NCBI RefSeq assembly: GCF_000236785.1
Contig: NZ_AGUF01000057.1
Location: forward strand, 1 to 64,000
Length of the DNA stretch: 64,000 bases
Source: Achromobacter arsenitoxydans SY8
GTDB taxonomy: Bacteria; Pseudomonadota; Gammaproteobacteria; Burkholderiales; Burkholderiaceae_B
Reading direction: 5' to 3'
The notes under the pieces were generated by a model that had not been told where the DNA came from, made no database searches, and saw only the letters and a program-made list of their open reading frames with translations. The position numbers and the translations under genes are program-made. Below, piece by piece: positions 1 through 9,799 of this stretch; position 1 is the first letter of the stretch, and each line of letters begins with the position of its first letter.

Positions 1-81
1 GATCGCGGGGGCCGCCACCAGGACGGCGCTGCCGGCGGCGGCGCCCAAGGCGGTTTGCTTCAGGAACGCGCGGCGTTGCAT
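1..81 (-). CDS. Tat-exported protein, N-terminal fragment
   Basis: Only the first 27 codons are in the window. They start at an ATG with a GGAG ribosome binding site about 8 bases upstream. The peptide opens with MQRRAFLKQTALGAAAG and continues into a hydrophobic Ala/Val stretch, which is a twin-arginine (Tat) signal peptide. Signal peptides of this form are common on TRAP-type solute-binding proteins and on periplasmic oxidoreductases, but the mature protein lies outside the window, so its function cannot be given. It follows truA on the same strand with a gap of about 50 bases. Confidence 0.6.
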   Translation of the reverse strand, partial: MQRRAFLKQTALGAAAGSAVLVAAPAI

Positions 82-131
82 GGCTTGATCTCCATGGAGC
101 GCGGGAATCGGCCGCGTACGCGGCGCCTTCC

Positions 132-941
132 CTAATAGGATTGGGTAAATGGCGACAGCAGTGAAGATCCGCCGTCGAGTTCCAACAGACCGAATGCTTC
201 AGGGTAATCAATCGCGGACAGGTACAGGCCGTCCGGCGCAAACGTGGGCGCGCCCAGCTTGCGGTCGCGCCACGACAGCAGTTGCGCCATCCAGTCCACT
301 GATTCCCTGCCCTGTCCCACCTGCAGCAGCGCGCCCATGATGTTGCGCACCATGTGGTGCAGAAAGGCGTTTGCTTTCAGCGTGAACACAAGGAACGGCC
401 CTCGTTCCTCGATATCCAGGCTGTGCATGTGGCGCACCGGATGCTTCGCCTGGCATTGCGACGAACGGAAGCTGGAGAAGTCGTGTTCGCCGACCAGCGC
501 CTTGGCCGCAGCGCGCATGGCATCCACGTCCAGCGGCTGGAAACACCAGCCGGCGCGCCCCGCCCACAGCGCCGGGCGAACCCGTCCGCGCCAGAGCAGG
601 TAGACATACGTGCGGGCCCGCGCGGAAAAGCGCGCATGAAATTCGTCGGACACCGGCTGAGCCCACTGCACCGAAACGCTGGGAGGCAGGAAGGCGTTCA
701 CGCCGCGCACCCAGGATTCCATCCGCCGGTCCAGCGCGGTGTCCAGATGGACTACCTGCATCGCGCCATGCACACCGGTGTCGGTGCGGCCCGCGCAGAT
801 CGTGGGCACCGGATCGGCCACGCCGCAAAAACTGGCCAGGGCGGACTCCAGCGTGTCCTGCACCGTTTGCCGGTGCGGTTGTGTCTGCCAACCCTGCCAA
901 ACGGAGCCGTCATACGCCAGCCCCAATGCAACTCTAGACAT
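132..941 (-). CDS. truA: tRNA pseudouridine(38-40) synthase TruA
   Basis: TruA isomerises uridines 38-40 in the anticodon stem-loop of many tRNAs to pseudouridine, in the cytoplasm. The 269-aa protein has the normal family length. It shows the family's start ([15 protein letters not shown]) and the catalytic motif GRTDTGVH with the nucleophilic aspartate at residue 54. The later motif [18 protein letters not shown] matches the conserved RNA-binding and dimer region. The start ATG sits 3 bases from the fimV stop codon, so the two genes are probably co-transcribed. The order asd-fimV-truA is typical of betaproteobacteria. Confidence 0.97.
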   Translation of the reverse strand: MSRVALGLAYDGSVWQGWQTQPHRQTVQDTLESALASFCGVADPVPTICAGRTDTGVHGAMQVVHLDTALDRRMESWVRGVNAFLPPSVSVQWAQPVSDEFHARFSARARTYVYLLWRGRVRPALWAGRAGWCFQPLDVDAMRAAAKALVGEHDFSSFRSSQCQAKHPVRHMHSLDIEERGPFLVFTLKANAFLHHMVRNIMGALLQVGQGRESVDWMAQLLSWRDRKLGAPTFAPDGLYLSAIDYPEAFGLLELDGGSSLLSPFTQSY

Positions 942-944
942 GCT

Positions 945-2705
945 TCAAACCCGTGGACCGCTGACCCGGCGCGGTTCGTCCGTGGGCGGTTCGTCCAGGT
1001 CGAGATTGATGGTGTCGAGCTTGCGGTTCAGCGCTGCCGTGTCCAGCACCGGCTCGTTGTAAGCGTAGGATTCTTCGTCATCGTCGCCGCGCCGGGCGCC
1101 GGCCCTGCGCAGCAGCCAGGCGATGGCAAACGCAATCAGCGCCAGCACCGCCGTGACGATCACGAGCAAATTGTCGGCCAGCCAGCCGGGCATGCCGGTC
1201 GGCGCCGTCTTGTCGGGCAGCGTGCCCACGGGCTTGTCGGTCGCTGCGGGCGTGGAGGCCCCCGTCGCACCGGATGCGCCCGTTGCGCCCGGCGTGCCCG
1301 CTGCGCCCGGTGTGCCCGCTGCGCCCTGCGTGCCCGCTGCGCCCTGCGTGCCTGCTGCGCCCGGCGTGCCTGCTGCACCCTGCGTGCCTGCTGCGCCTTG
1401 CGTGCCTGCTGCGCCTTGCGTGCCTGTTGCGCCTTGCGTGCCTGCTGCGCCTTGCGTGCCCGCTGCACCCTGCGTGCCTGCCGCTCCCGAAGCGCCAGCA
1501 GCACCCGAAGCGCCTGCCGCGCCTGAAGCGCCCGCAGCGCCTGAAGCGCCCGCGGCGCCCTGCGTGCCAGCCGCACCCGGCGAACCCGTCGTGCCAGCGG
1601 CTCCCGCCGCGCCTTGAGCCCCGGTTGCACCCTGCGCGCCCGCCGCGCCACCTGAACCGGCGCCGGCCGATTGCTGGGCCACGGCCTTGTTCAGGTCGTC
1701 CACGTTGCTCTGGAGCTGGCTGACCCGCCCCTGCACATCCGCCATCGCGCGTTCGGTCGACGTACGCGCATCGGCCTGCGCCTCGGCTTGCGCGGGCGCG
1801 CTGCCCTGCGCCTGACCTGTGGACAGGCGCACCCGGTCTTGCGACGGCGCCGCGCTGGCCACGCCGGTATCGGCAGGCGGGGCGACGGTGCCGGAAGCAG
1901 CGTCCTGCCCCTTGACCACGGACGGATTGGCTCCCGCCGCAGCGCCGACGCGAGCGCGATACTTGGCGTAGGCCTCGGCGTGTTCATTGAAGATACGGCG
2001 CGCTTCGGCGGGGTCGATGGCGCGAACCGTGGCCGCATCCGGAATCTTGAGTTTTTGCCCGGTGCGCACCAGATTCATGTTGTTCTGGATAAAGGCTTCG
2101 GGGTTGGCCCGCCACAAGGCCACCAGCATCTGGTAGACCGATGCGTTGGGAACCGCGTTGCGCTGCGCGATGGCGAACAGATAGTCGCCGGATTTCACGG
2201 TGACCGTGCCCGTTGTGCCGCCCTGCCGCGCAGGTGTTCCCACCGATGCTGGCGTGACGTCGGCGCTCGTGCCGCGCAACGGCACCAGAATGCTGACCTG
2301 GACCTGCCGCTGCCCCGAACTTGAATTGATGTCCAGCAGCAGATCCACCGCGCCGCTGGCGGGCGTTTGCGTAGACCGGACCCTCAGGTTCTTGCGCGTG
2401 GCGTCCATGCCGTCTTCGACCCGGACCACCATGCTGGCCAGCGGGACCGGGGGCTTCACGCCCGCGCGCTGCCAGGCGGCTTCGTCCGCGATGGAGACCT
2501 TCAGAGACCGGAGCTCATCGGGCGTGAGTTCCTGCAAGCCCACAATTGCCTGCAGCGGCGCGCCCGGCACGGAAACGACGCGCGAATGCCCCACGCGCAT
2601 GGCCAGCGCCGAACCACAAACGCTTGAGCCGATCGCCAGCGCGATGGCCCACTGAAGGGTCTTCAAACGGCGGGCATGCTTCACTTGGCGCGAACGCTGG
2701 GTCAT
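945..2705 (-). CDS. fimV: FimV/HubP-like polar protein with a collagen-like insert
   Basis: FimV (HubP) proteins are inner-membrane, peptidoglycan-binding polar organisers that affect type IV pili and motility. This 586-aa version has a signal segment at about residues 15-36, the FimV N-terminal domain at 37-145 (LQAIVGLQELTPDELRSLKV), a LysM domain at about 166-222 and a predicted coiled coil at about 318-346. An uninterrupted Gly-X-Y tract follows at 350-484, then one membrane helix at about 512-534. The cytoplasmic tail is only about 50 residues and ends with the acidic FimV-like motif LDTINLDLDEPP. The long TPR-bearing cytoplasmic part of Pseudomonas FimV is missing, as is common in this group. 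The collagen-like tract is unusual for FimV. The gene lies between asd and truA. Confidence 0.9.
   Translation of the reverse strand: MTQRSRQVKHARRLKTLQWAIALAIGSSVCGSALAMRVGHSRVVSVPGAPLQAIVGLQELTPDELRSLKVSIADEAAWQRAGVKPPVPLASMVVRVEDGMDATRKNLRVRSTQTPASGAVDLLLDINSSSGQRQVQVSILVPLRGTSADVTPASVGTPARQGGTTGTVTVKSGDYLFAIAQRNAVPNASVYQMLVALWRANPEAFIQNNMNLVRTGQKLKIPDAATVRAIDPAEARRIFNEHAEAYAKYRARVGAAAGANPSVVKGQDAASGTVAPPADTGVASAAPSQDRVRLSTGQAQGSAPAQAEAQADARTSTERAMADVQGRVSQLQSNVDDLNKAVAQQSAGAGSGGAAGAQGATGAQGAAGAAGTTGSPGAAGTQGAAGASGAAGASGAAGASGAAGASGAAGTQGAAGTQGAAGTQGATGTQGAAGTQGAAGTQGAAGTPGAAGTQGAAGTQGAAGTPGAAGTPGATGASGATGASTPAATDKPVGTLPDKTAPTGMPGWLADNLLVIVTAVLALIAFAIAWLLRRAGARRGDDDEESYAYNEPVLDTAALNRKLDTINLDLDEPPTDEPRRVSGPRV
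1254..1658 (-). repeat. Collagen-like Gly-X-Y coding repeat inside fimV
   Basis: These 405 bases encode 45 consecutive Gly-X-Y triplets (residues 350-484), mostly alternating GAA with GTQ, GAS or GTP. At DNA level it is an 18-base tandem repeat with small variations and marked strand asymmetry. Such a tract can form a collagen-like triple helix, and the DNA is prone to slippage that changes the number of units. The in-frame hexapeptide period means most gains or losses of a unit keep fimV open. Confidence 0.9.
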
Positions 2706-2892
2706 AAGCTGGAATTCCGTTCTTGTAGTCGAATTTCGGGCCAGGGCCGATTTACGCCATTTGCCGCGCGAAAAGGCCTCAATTCACCCGAAAAGTGTAA
2801 TGGATCAAGCGCATTTCACAAACCTGAAAGGGGCATGGACGTTGGCTGGCGGGCACATGCGCCACCTTCTGGTCGCGCCGCGCAAATAACGA

Positions 2893-2910
2893 GGGCACCC
2901 GAAGGTGCCC
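2893..2910 (-). terminator. Hairpin terminator downstream of asd
   Basis: A perfect 7-bp stem (GGGCACC/GGTGCCC) with a TTCG tetraloop on the minus strand, 54 bases beyond the asd stop codon and before fimV. No long T-run follows, only a short TCGTTATTTG, so it may be a weak terminator or an attenuator rather than a full stop. Confidence 0.6.
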
Positions 2911-2963
2911 CATGCCTGCCCATTGCGTGTGATCGGGCGGCGCCGCGCGCCGCCCGCACGGCA

Positions 2964-4094
2964 TCAGGCTTCGTTCAGCGCAATGCGCAGCATGCGGCGC
3001 AGCGGCTCGGCGGCGCCCCACAGGAGCTGGTCGCCAACCGTGAACGCGCCCAGGTACTGCGAACCCATCGACAGCTTGCGCAGACGGCCCACCGGAATAT
3101 CCAGCGTGCCGGTGACGGCGACCGGGGTCAGTCCGGCGACGGTGGCTTCCTTGGTGTTGGGAATGACCTTGGCCCATTGCGTGCCCTGTGCGATCAGCGC
3201 TTCGATTTCATCGAGCGGCACATCGCGCTTGAGCTTGATGGTCAGCGCCTGGCTGTGGCAGCGCATGGCGCCGATGCGCACGCACAGGCCGTCGATCGGG
3301 GTGGCGGGCGTGCCGAAGGCGGCGCCGCGGCCCAGGATCTTGTTGGTCTCGACTTCGCCCTTCCATTCTTCCTTGGACATCCCGTCGCCCAGATCCTTGT
3401 CGATCCAGGGAATCAGGTTGCCGCCCAGCGGCACGCCGAAATGCTCATGGGGCAGCGCCGGATCCTTCTGCTTTGCCAGGACGCCGCGGTCGATTTCCAG
3501 GATGGCCGACGCGGGATCGTCCAGCAGCGGCTTGACCGATTGGTTGAGCTCGCCGAACTGGGTCAGGAGTTCGCGCATGTGCTGGGCGCCGCCGCCCGAT
3601 GCCGCCTGGTAGGTCATGGAGGTCATCCATTCGACCAGGTCGTTGTTGAACAGGCCGGCCAGACCCATCAGCATGCAGCTGACGGTGCAGTTGCCGCCGA
3701 CGAAGTTGCGCACGCCGCGCTTGAGCGCCGCGTCGATCACCGGACGGTTGACCGGGTCCAGCACGATGATGGCGTCTTCGGCCATGCGCAGCGTGCTGGC
3801 GGCATCAATCCAGATGCCGTTCCAGCCGGCGCCGCGCAGCTTCGGGTAGACCTCGGACGTGTAGTCCCCGCCTTGGGCCGTGACGATGATCGGCAGTTTT
3901 TTCAGAGCGTCGATGTCGTAGGCGTCTTGCAGCGGGCCCGCGCCGGTAGCCCAAGTGGGCGCGGCGCCGCCAGCGTTGCTGGTGGAGAAAAACACCGGTT
4001 CGATCAGTGCGAAGTCGTTCTCGTCGCGCATGCGTTGCATGAGCACCGAGCCGACCATACCGCGCCAGCCGACAAGGCCTACTGCTTGATTCAT
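2964..4094 (-). CDS. asd: Aspartate-semialdehyde dehydrogenase
   Basis: Asd reduces aspartyl phosphate to aspartate semialdehyde with NADPH, the branch point to lysine, diaminopimelate, threonine and methionine. The 376-aa protein begins with the nucleotide-binding motif [14 protein letters not shown]. It carries the active-site cysteine in GGNCTVSC (Cys136) and the [11 protein letters not shown] region near residue 170, as in the gammaproteobacterial-type enzyme. It lies downstream of leuB, separated by strong hairpins, and has a plausible promoter of its own. With thrB at 40959 it is one of two aspartate-family biosynthetic genes in the window. Confidence 0.97.
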   Translation of the reverse strand: MNQAVGLVGWRGMVGSVLMQRMRDENDFALIEPVFFSTSNAGGAAPTWATGAGPLQDAYDIDALKKLPIIVTAQGGDYTSEVYPKLRGAGWNGIWIDAASTLRMAEDAIIVLDPVNRPVIDAALKRGVRNFVGGNCTVSCMLMGLAGLFNNDLVEWMTSMTYQAASGGGAQHMRELLTQFGELNQSVKPLLDDPASAILEIDRGVLAKQKDPALPHEHFGVPLGGNLIPWIDKDLGDGMSKEEWKGEVETNKILGRGAAFGTPATPIDGLCVRIGAMRCHSQALTIKLKRDVPLDEIEALIAQGTQWAKVIPNTKEATVAGLTPVAVTGTLDIPVGRLRKLSMGSQYLGAFTVGDQLLWGAAEPLRRMLRIALNEA

Positions 4095-4135
4095 TTCAAT
4101 CGCTCTTTAAAGGTGGAGACAAGGTCCGGGAAGGG

Positions 4136-4164
4136 AAATTACGTGCAATTCAACAATTTATCAG
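4136..4164 (-). promoter_or_regulatory. Candidate sigma-70 promoter for asd
   Basis: On the minus strand a -35-like CTGATA (4164-4159) and a -10-like TAATTT (4141-4136) are separated by 17 bases, about 40 bases upstream of the asd start codon. Each hexamer matches the consensus at four of six positions. The leuB terminator hairpins lie just upstream, which supports independent transcription of asd. This is a motif match only. Confidence 0.35.
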
Positions 4165-4252
4165 AATGCACGGGGCGATGCTGCGTTGCAGCTAGAAAAA
4201 AATGGGGCCATAAGCCGTGCCCCATGCGCCCGGGCGGCGGCCGCAAAGCGAA

Positions 4253-4312
4253 GGGCCGCCCTTCAGGCGGCCCCAATATAAGAGAGGGGCCGCGCCGCAA
4301 GGGCGCGCCCCT
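4253..4312 (-). terminator. Paired hairpins downstream of leuB
   Basis: Two GC-rich inverted repeats lie 10-70 bases past the leuB stop codon. The distal one (4253-4273) is a perfect 8-bp stem, GGGCCGCC/GGCGGCCC, with a 5-base loop. The proximal one (4286-4312) is a slightly imperfect long stem closed by a GCAA-type loop. Neither has a clear T-run. Together they probably end or reduce leuCDB transcription before asd. Confidence 0.6.
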
Positions 4313-4321
4313 TGCTCAGAG

Positions 4322-5398
4322 TCAGGCCAGGGCTTTCAGGACGGCGTCGCCCATGCCCGCGGTGCTGACTTTGGTCGTGCCCGGCTCGAAGATGTCGGCG
4401 GTGCGCAAGCCGCTGGCCAAGACGCTGCGGACGGCGGCTTCGATGCGGTCCGCCTGCGGCGCCAGGTTCAGCGAGTAGCGCAGCAGCATGGCGGCGGACA
4501 GGATCGTCGCCAGGGGATTGGCGATGCCCTGCCCGGCGATGTCCGGCGCCGAGCCGTGGCTGGGTTCGTAAAGCCCCTGGCCGCCGGCGTTCAGCGAGGC
4601 CGACGGCAGCATGCCGATCGAGCCCGTCAGCATGGCGGCCTCATCCGACAGGATGTCGCCGAACAGGTTGCCGGTCACGATGACATCGAACTGGCGCGGG
4701 TTGCGCACCAGCTGCATCGCGGCGTTGTCGACGTACATGTGCGACAGCTCCACGTCGGGGTATTCGCGTGCGACTTCAATGACGATGTCGCGCCAGAATT
4801 GCGACGTCTCCAGCACGTTGGCCTTGTCCACGCTGCACAGCTTCTTGTTGCGCTTGCGGGCGGATTCGAAGCCGATGCGGGCGATGCGGCGCACCTCGGA
4901 TTCGGCGTAACGCATCGTGTCGTAACCTTCGCGTTCGCCGGCGAAGGCGCCGTCAGGCGACGAACGCACGCCGCGCGGCGTGCCGAAATAGATGTCGCCG
5001 GTGAGTTCGCGGATGATCAGGATATCCAGCCCCGAAACGATCTCGGGCTTGAGCGACGACGCGCTGGCCAGTTCGGGATACAGAATGGCGGGGCGGAGAT
5101 TGGCGAACAGGCCCAGGGCCTTGCGCAGGCCCAGGATGGCTTGTTCCGGGCGGAATTCGCGCGGCAGGCTGTCGTACTTCCAGTCGCCGACGGCGCCGAA
5201 CAGCACGGCGTGCGATTCCTTGGCCAGATTCAGCGTGGCGGGCGGCAGGGGGTGTTCGAACTGGTCGAACGCCGCGCCGCCGACCGGCGCCTGCTTGATG
5301 TCGAAGGGCACGTCCAGCGCCTGCAGGACGCGCACGGCCTGTTCGACGATTTCCGGGCCGATGCCGTCACCCGGCAAGACTGCAATGTTGTGGGTCAT
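4322..5398 (-). CDS. leuB: 3-isopropylmalate dehydrogenase LeuB
   Basis: LeuB oxidises and decarboxylates 3-isopropylmalate to 2-oxoisocaproate using NAD+, the third step specific to leucine. The 358-aa protein has the family start [14 protein letters not shown], the ELTGDIYFG motif, the [15 protein letters not shown] region and the NAD-binding segment [18 protein letters not shown]. It is the last gene of leuC-leuD-leuB, starting 30 bases after the leuD stop. Confidence 0.97.
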   Translation of the reverse strand: MTHNIAVLPGDGIGPEIVEQAVRVLQALDVPFDIKQAPVGGAAFDQFEHPLPPATLNLAKESHAVLFGAVGDWKYDSLPREFRPEQAILGLRKALGLFANLRPAILYPELASASSLKPEIVSGLDILIIRELTGDIYFGTPRGVRSSPDGAFAGEREGYDTMRYAESEVRRIARIGFESARKRNKKLCSVDKANVLETSQFWRDIVIEVAREYPDVELSHMYVDNAAMQLVRNPRQFDVIVTGNLFGDILSDEAAMLTGSIGMLPSASLNAGGQGLYEPSHGSAPDIAGQGIANPLATILSAAMLLRYSLNLAPQADRIEAAVRSVLASGLRTADIFEPGTTKVSTAGMGDAVLKALA

Positions 5399-5428
5399 TA
5401 TGTGGCGATCCAGTGTTCAGTGAGGTGT

Positions 5429-6079
5429 TCAGGCGATGGGACGGCTTTCCAGCCAGGGGTGGCGAGCCAGGCGCTCGGCTTCGAAGGCGCGGATCTTGTC
5501 GGCATGGCGCAGCGTCAGTCCGATGTCGTCCAGGCCGTTGAGCAGACAGTATTTGCGGAAGGGTTCGATGTCGAAACCCATTGCGCGGCCATCCGCGGCC
5601 ACCACGACCTGCCGGTCCAGGTCGATGTTCAGCTTGTAGCCCGGGAAAGCCTTCACTTCGTCGAACAGGCGCGCCACCTCCAGTTCCGACAGCACGATAG
5701 GCAGCAGGCCGTTCTTGAAGCTGTTGTTGAAGAAGATGTCGGCGTAAGACGGCGCGATGATGGCGCGGAAGCCGAACTGCGTCAGCGCCCAGGGCGCGTG
5801 CTCGCGGCTGGAGCCGCAGCCGAAGTTCTTGCGGGCCAGCAGCACCGAGGCGCCCTGGTAGCGGGGCTGGTTCAGCACGAAATCCGGGTTCAACGGACGC
5901 TTGCTGTTGTCCATACCGGGTTCGCCGTGGTCCAGGTAGCGCAATTCGTCGAACAGGTTCGGGCCGAAGCCCGTGCGCTGAATGGACTTGAGGAATTGCT
6001 TGGGAATGATGAGGTCCGTGTCGACGTTTTCGCGGTCGAGCGGAGCCACCAGGCCTTCGTGAGTGGTAAATGCTTGCAT
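5429..6079 (-). CDS. leuD: 3-isopropylmalate dehydratase small subunit LeuD
   Basis: LeuD pairs with LeuC to isomerise 2-isopropylmalate to 3-isopropylmalate. The start chosen is the ATG of [18 protein letters not shown], which gives 216 aa, the usual length. The frame is open further upstream to 6277, but that part overlaps leuC and has no family similarity. The motif [14 protein letters not shown] and the swivel-domain motif [14 protein letters not shown] are present. The leuC stop lies 23 bases upstream. Confidence 0.96.
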   Translation of the reverse strand: MQAFTTHEGLVAPLDRENVDTDLIIPKQFLKSIQRTGFGPNLFDELRYLDHGEPGMDNSKRPLNPDFVLNQPRYQGASVLLARKNFGCGSSREHAPWALTQFGFRAIIAPSYADIFFNNSFKNGLLPIVLSELEVARLFDEVKAFPGYKLNIDLDRQVVVAADGRAMGFDIEPFRKYCLLNGLDDIGLTLRHADKIRAFEAERLARHPWLESRPIA

Positions 6080-6102
6080 GTTTTCTACTCGGTGCTTGAC
6101 GC

Positions 6103-7506
6103 TTAACGGAACGTGCGGACGTCGACGAAATGGCCGGCGACGGCAGCGGCGGCGGCCATGGCCGGGCTGACCAGGTGCGTGCGCCCGCCCTGCCCTTGGC
6201 GGCCCTCGAAATTGCGGTTCGACGTGGACGCGCAGCGTTCGCCCGGCTCGAGGCGGTCGGCGTTCATGGCCAGGCACATGGAACAGCCCGGTTCACGCCA
6301 TTCAAAGCCGGCTTCAATGAAAATCTTGTCCAGGCCTTCGCGTTCGGCCTGTTGCTTGACCAGACCCGAGCCCGGCACCACCATCGCCTGGCGCACGTTG
6401 GAGGCCACCCGCTTGCCACGAGCCACAACAGCCGCCGCGCGCAGGTCTTCGATGCGCGAGTTGGTGCAGGAACCGATGAACACGCGATCCACGCGGATAT
6501 CGGTCAGGGGCGTGTTGGGTTTCAGGCCCATGTATTCCAGCGCGCGCTCCATGCCGCTGCGGCGCACGTCGTCTTTCTCGCGATCGGGATCCGGCACCCG
6601 CGAATCCACAGGCAGCACCATTTCTGGCGACGTGCCCCAGGTGACCTGCGGCTTGATATCGCGCGCGTCGACTTCCACCACGGTATCGAACTTGGCGCCG
6701 GCATCGGTGTGCAGGGTGCGCCAGTACTTGACCGCCTGATCCCAGACCACGCCGGTCGGCGAGAAGGGACGGCCGCGGAAGTATTCGACGGTCTTGTCGT
6801 CCACCGCCACCATGCCCGAGCGCGCGCCCGCCTCGATCGCCATATTGCAGACGGTCATGCGGCCTTCAACGGACAGCGAGCGGATGGTGCTGCCGGCGAA
6901 TTCAATGGCGTGACCGGTGCCGCCAGCGGTGCCGATGATGCCGATGACGTGCAGCACCACGTCCTTGGCCGTACAGCCGAAGGGCAGTTCGCCTTCGACC
7001 TTGATCAGCATGCTCTTGGCCTTCTTCATGAGCAGCGTCTGCGTGGCCAGCACATGCTCGACCTCGGAGGTGCCGATACCGAAGGCCAGCGCGCCCAGCG
7101 CGCCGTGCGTGCTGGTGTGCGAATCGCCACAGACGACCGTCATGCCGGGCAAGGTGGCGCCCTGCTCCGGCCCGATCACGTGGACGATGCCCTGACGCAG
7201 GTCGTTCATGCGGAATTCGGTGATGCCGAACTTGCCGCAATTGGCATCCAGCGTATCCACCTGCAGGCGCGAGATCGGGTCGTCGATGCCCTGGGCGCGA
7301 TTCAGCGTGGGCACGTTATGGTCCGCCACCGCCAGATTGGCGCCGGTGCGCCACGGCTTGCGGCCGGCCAGGGTCAGTCCTTCGAACGCCTGCGGGCTGG
7401 TGACTTCGTGCAGCAAGTGGCGGTCGATATAGAGCAGACAGGTGCCGTCTGATTCCTGGTGGACGACGTGGGCGTCCCAGAGTTTGTCGTAAAGGGTTTG
7501 GGCCAT
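6103..7506 (-). CDS. leuC: 3-isopropylmalate dehydratase large subunit LeuC
   Basis: LeuC is the [4Fe-4S] aconitase-family subunit of isopropylmalate isomerase. The protein begins [15 protein letters not shown] and has 467 aa. A TTG five codons upstream is also in frame but is less likely. Iron-sulfur ligands are visible as the cysteine in [13 protein letters not shown] and the pair in [25 protein letters not shown] is the conserved substrate-binding segment. It is the first gene of the leuCDB operon and faces a long AT-rich intergenic region shared with the adhesin export genes. Confidence 0.97.
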   Translation of the reverse strand: MAQTLYDKLWDAHVVHQESDGTCLLYIDRHLLHEVTSPQAFEGLTLAGRKPWRTGANLAVADHNVPTLNRAQGIDDPISRLQVDTLDANCGKFGITEFRMNDLRQGIVHVIGPEQGATLPGMTVVCGDSHTSTHGALGALAFGIGTSEVEHVLATQTLLMKKAKSMLIKVEGELPFGCTAKDVVLHVIGIIGTAGGTGHAIEFAGSTIRSLSVEGRMTVCNMAIEAGARSGMVAVDDKTVEYFRGRPFSPTGVVWDQAVKYWRTLHTDAGAKFDTVVEVDARDIKPQVTWGTSPEMVLPVDSRVPDPDREKDDVRRSGMERALEYMGLKPNTPLTDIRVDRVFIGSCTNSRIEDLRAAAVVARGKRVASNVRQAMVVPGSGLVKQQAEREGLDKIFIEAGFEWREPGCSMCLAMNADRLEPGERCASTSNRNFEGRQGQGGRTHLVSPAMAAAAAVAGHFVDVRTFR

Positions 7507-8055
7507 GGATGCGCTCTGCAAATAGACAATCCGGCTCGAGCCTGGCGTCAGGGGAAAACGCTTCCCCGTCCGCAGGCTGCTGCGGCATGAAAGGAATTAT
7601 GCCGAGCGACTGAACCTAGTACAAGCACACCACATATACCAGTACTACCACTACCACGATCGCCGAAATGTGGACGGCCGGTGAATTTATGCGTTCCCGC
7701 ATGGAACTCGGTATCTCTACTTGTTACATACCCCTCGCCTCCGCTTTAAATAATGCCGGCGATACAGATTGGTAACCAAAATAGATACAAAACTCTCAAA
7801 TAGATATAATCGCCGTTCGCACTGATAACATGTCTTTCGAAATAATGCGCAATAAACCGTATTAATAGAAATAATATATTTTCATGTGAGCGATGTTCGT
7901 GCAAATTCAACGAAGTTGGTAGATGTTGCGCGAAAAATACCCAGATGACCGCCGGAAATATCCGTCAGGAATTAACAAATCTTGACTCGCCAAAACTGAC
8001 ATTTACATACAACATGGCGGCCATTCAATCTCAACCTGACTCGCGAATAATCACT
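7507..8055. promoter_or_regulatory. AT-rich divergent control region, leuC / type I secretion operon
   Basis: About 550 bases without a convincing gene separate the divergent leuC and tolC-like genes. The part from about 7600 to 8020 is strikingly AT-rich compared with its GC-rich surroundings, with runs such as AATAATATATTTTC near 7870. This is the sort of sequence bound by H-NS-like silencers and where regulated promoters sit. A TTGACT hexamer at 7981 could be a -35 element for the plus-strand operon, but no good -10 is paired with it. A small inverted repeat GGGGAA/TTCCCC lies at 7551-7567 in the leuC leader. Confidence 0.5.
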
Positions 8056-9561
8056 ATGGCTTCGTTTTTGCTGAAAAGCACGACTTCGGTGCTTGCCCTT
8101 GCATTCGTTCCTGCCGCATTTGCCCAGTCTGCGCCGTCGCCGGCGAGCCAGCCCGCCGGGCAACCCGCGGTGACGTTGAATCAGATTGTCGAACAGACCC
8201 TGATGAGCAATCCGGAAATCCAGGCGAAATACCACGATTTCCAGGCTTCCCTCGAAGGCCAGGCCGTCGCCCGCGCCGCCTACTTCCCGCAGATCAATGC
8301 GCAGGGCTACCTGGGCCGCGAATGGCGCAGCAACGTGCCTGCCGTGGGCTCCCAGAACTGGAACCGTCCCGGCTGGAGCGTCGAACTGCGCCAGCTCATT
8401 TTCGACGGCTTCCGCACCACGAATGACGTAAAGCAGGCCGGCTTCGACAAGCTGGCGCGCTTCTATGACGTGCTGGCCACCAGCGACACCACCGCTTTTT
8501 CCGCCGTGCAGGCCTACATCGACCTGCAGCGCTACCGCGACATGGAACTGCTGGCCCGCCAGAACTATTCCCTGCATGAGCAGACCCTGAAGCAGATCGG
8601 CGAGCGCACCGAATCGGGTGTCGGCCGCCGGGTCGACCTGGAACAGGCAGGCGGCCGCCTGTCGCTGGCCCAGACCAACCTGATGACCGAGACGGCCAAC
8701 CTGCTGGATGTGCAGCAACGCTTCCAGCGCGTAACCGGCGCCCTCCCGCCCGAGTCGATGCAGCCCGCGCCCGACATCACCGACAAGCTACCCAAGGCCC
8801 CGGGCAACTTCAATGAATCGCTGCGCCGCAACCCCAGCTTCCTGTCCAAGCAAGCGGGCCTGCAGGCCGCGCAAGCCGGAGTCCAGTCGTCCAAGGGCGC
8901 GTTTTCGCCGAAATTCGAATTCGTTGCGAACACCGGCCGCGACCAGAACGACCCCACCCCGCAAAGCCGAGACATCCAGAGCTCGAGCGTCCAGGTCGTG
9001 ATGAGCTACAACCTGTACCGCGGCGGCGCCGATTCGGCCCGCGTGCGCCAGACCGCCGCCCAGTCCTACGCCGCTCGCGACATTCGCGACTACACCTGCC
9101 GCAACGTGCAGCAGGACCTGGCCGTGGCGTGGAACAACATCACCAGCCTGAGCCAGAAGCTGCCTTTCCTGCGTGATCACGAAGTCGCCACCACGAAGGT
9201 GCGTGACGCATACGCGCAACAGTTCCAGATCGGCCAGCGCTCCCTGCTCGACCTGCTGGACACCGAAAACGAACTGTTCGAATCGCGCCGCGCATTGACC
9301 AATGGCATCTATGATCTGCGCCTTGCGCAGTACCGCTGGCTGGCGTTGTCCCACGCCCTGCTGCCGGCGCTGTCGCTGCAACCCGCGCGCAATGAAATGC
9401 CCGAGGAAAACGGCAAGCTGGAAGTGTCGGACGAAGTGATCAAGCTCTGCAATTCGACCGTTCCGGACACCGCCCGCCTGGCTCCGGTGCGCGTGCACTA
9501 CAACGAAGGCACGCAGCCGCCCACGCTCGTGCCCCTGAACGCGCCTAACGCCAAACCCTGA
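8056..9561 (+). CDS. TolC/LapE-like outer membrane protein of type I secretion
   Basis: This is the outer membrane channel of the type I secretion system for the giant adhesin encoded just downstream. The chosen ATG gives a clean signal peptide (MASFLLKSTTSVLALAFVPAAFAQ) and 501 aa. In-frame ATGs at 7945 and 8014 would place extra polar residues before it. TolC features include the paired helical repeats with YLGREWRSN near the start, GFRTTNDV, GRRVDLEQAGGRLSLAQTNL and QFQIGQRSLLDLLDTENELFES. It heads a plus-strand operon; the next gene starts 25 bases later behind a strong ribosome binding site. By position and family it is the counterpart of LapE. Confidence 0.92.
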   Translation: MASFLLKSTTSVLALAFVPAAFAQSAPSPASQPAGQPAVTLNQIVEQTLMSNPEIQAKYHDFQASLEGQAVARAAYFPQINAQGYLGREWRSNVPAVGSQNWNRPGWSVELRQLIFDGFRTTNDVKQAGFDKLARFYDVLATSDTTAFSAVQAYIDLQRYRDMELLARQNYSLHEQTLKQIGERTESGVGRRVDLEQAGGRLSLAQTNLMTETANLLDVQQRFQRVTGALPPESMQPAPDITDKLPKAPGNFNESLRRNPSFLSKQAGLQAAQAGVQSSKGAFSPKFEFVANTGRDQNDPTPQSRDIQSSSVQVVMSYNLYRGGADSARVRQTAAQSYAARDIRDYTCRNVQQDLAVAWNNITSLSQKLPFLRDHEVATTKVRDAYAQQFQIGQRSLLDLLDTENELFESRRALTNGIYDLRLAQYRWLALSHALLPALSLQPARNEMPEENGKLEVSDEVIKLCNSTVPDTARLAPVRVHYNEGTQPPTLVPLNAPNAKP

Positions 9562-9586
9562 GCGGCGCAGGACGCAAGGAGGCCGA

Positions 9587-9799
9587 ATGGCAAACCAGGG
9601 CAGTGATTTCTCGCAGTTGGATGCGGACTTTGTCCGCGTCCTGGAAGACTTGATCGACGCGTTGATCGCCAACGGCACCTTGCGCATGACAGACCTGCCT
9701 ATCCAGGCCCAGCAAAAGCTCACCCAGCGCAAGCAGCAGCGCGCGCGGCTCTCGGAACATCTGGACCTGTTGGATGACGAAGATGGACAAGTTATCTGA
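9587..9799 (+). CDS. Small conserved-looking protein in the adhesin export operon
   Basis: This 70-aa protein has a strong ribosome binding site (AAGGAGG) 6 bases before its ATG, and its end overlaps the start of the ABC exporter gene. It is hydrophilic and predicted helical, with no signal peptide or membrane segment (DADFVRVLEDLIDALIANG, then LPIQAQQKLTQRKQQRARL, then an acidic end). I do not recognise the family. The position between the outer membrane channel and the exporter, and the translational coupling, suggest a cytoplasmic accessory of adhesin export or an assembly factor. That role is inference only. Confidence 0.8.
   Translation: MANQGSDFSQLDADFVRVLEDLIDALIANGTLRMTDLPIQAQQKLTQRKQQRARLSEHLDLLDDEDGQVI

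Noticed and set aside
1160-1651. Repetitive open frames on both strands across the fimV repeat
   Set aside because: They are frame-shifted or antisense readings of the 18-base collagen-like repeat, giving Arg/Ala- or Pro/Ala-rich low-complexity peptides.
5429-6277. Longer leuD start
   Set aside because: The extra residues overlap leuC and have no LeuD likeness; MQAFTTHEG matches the family start.
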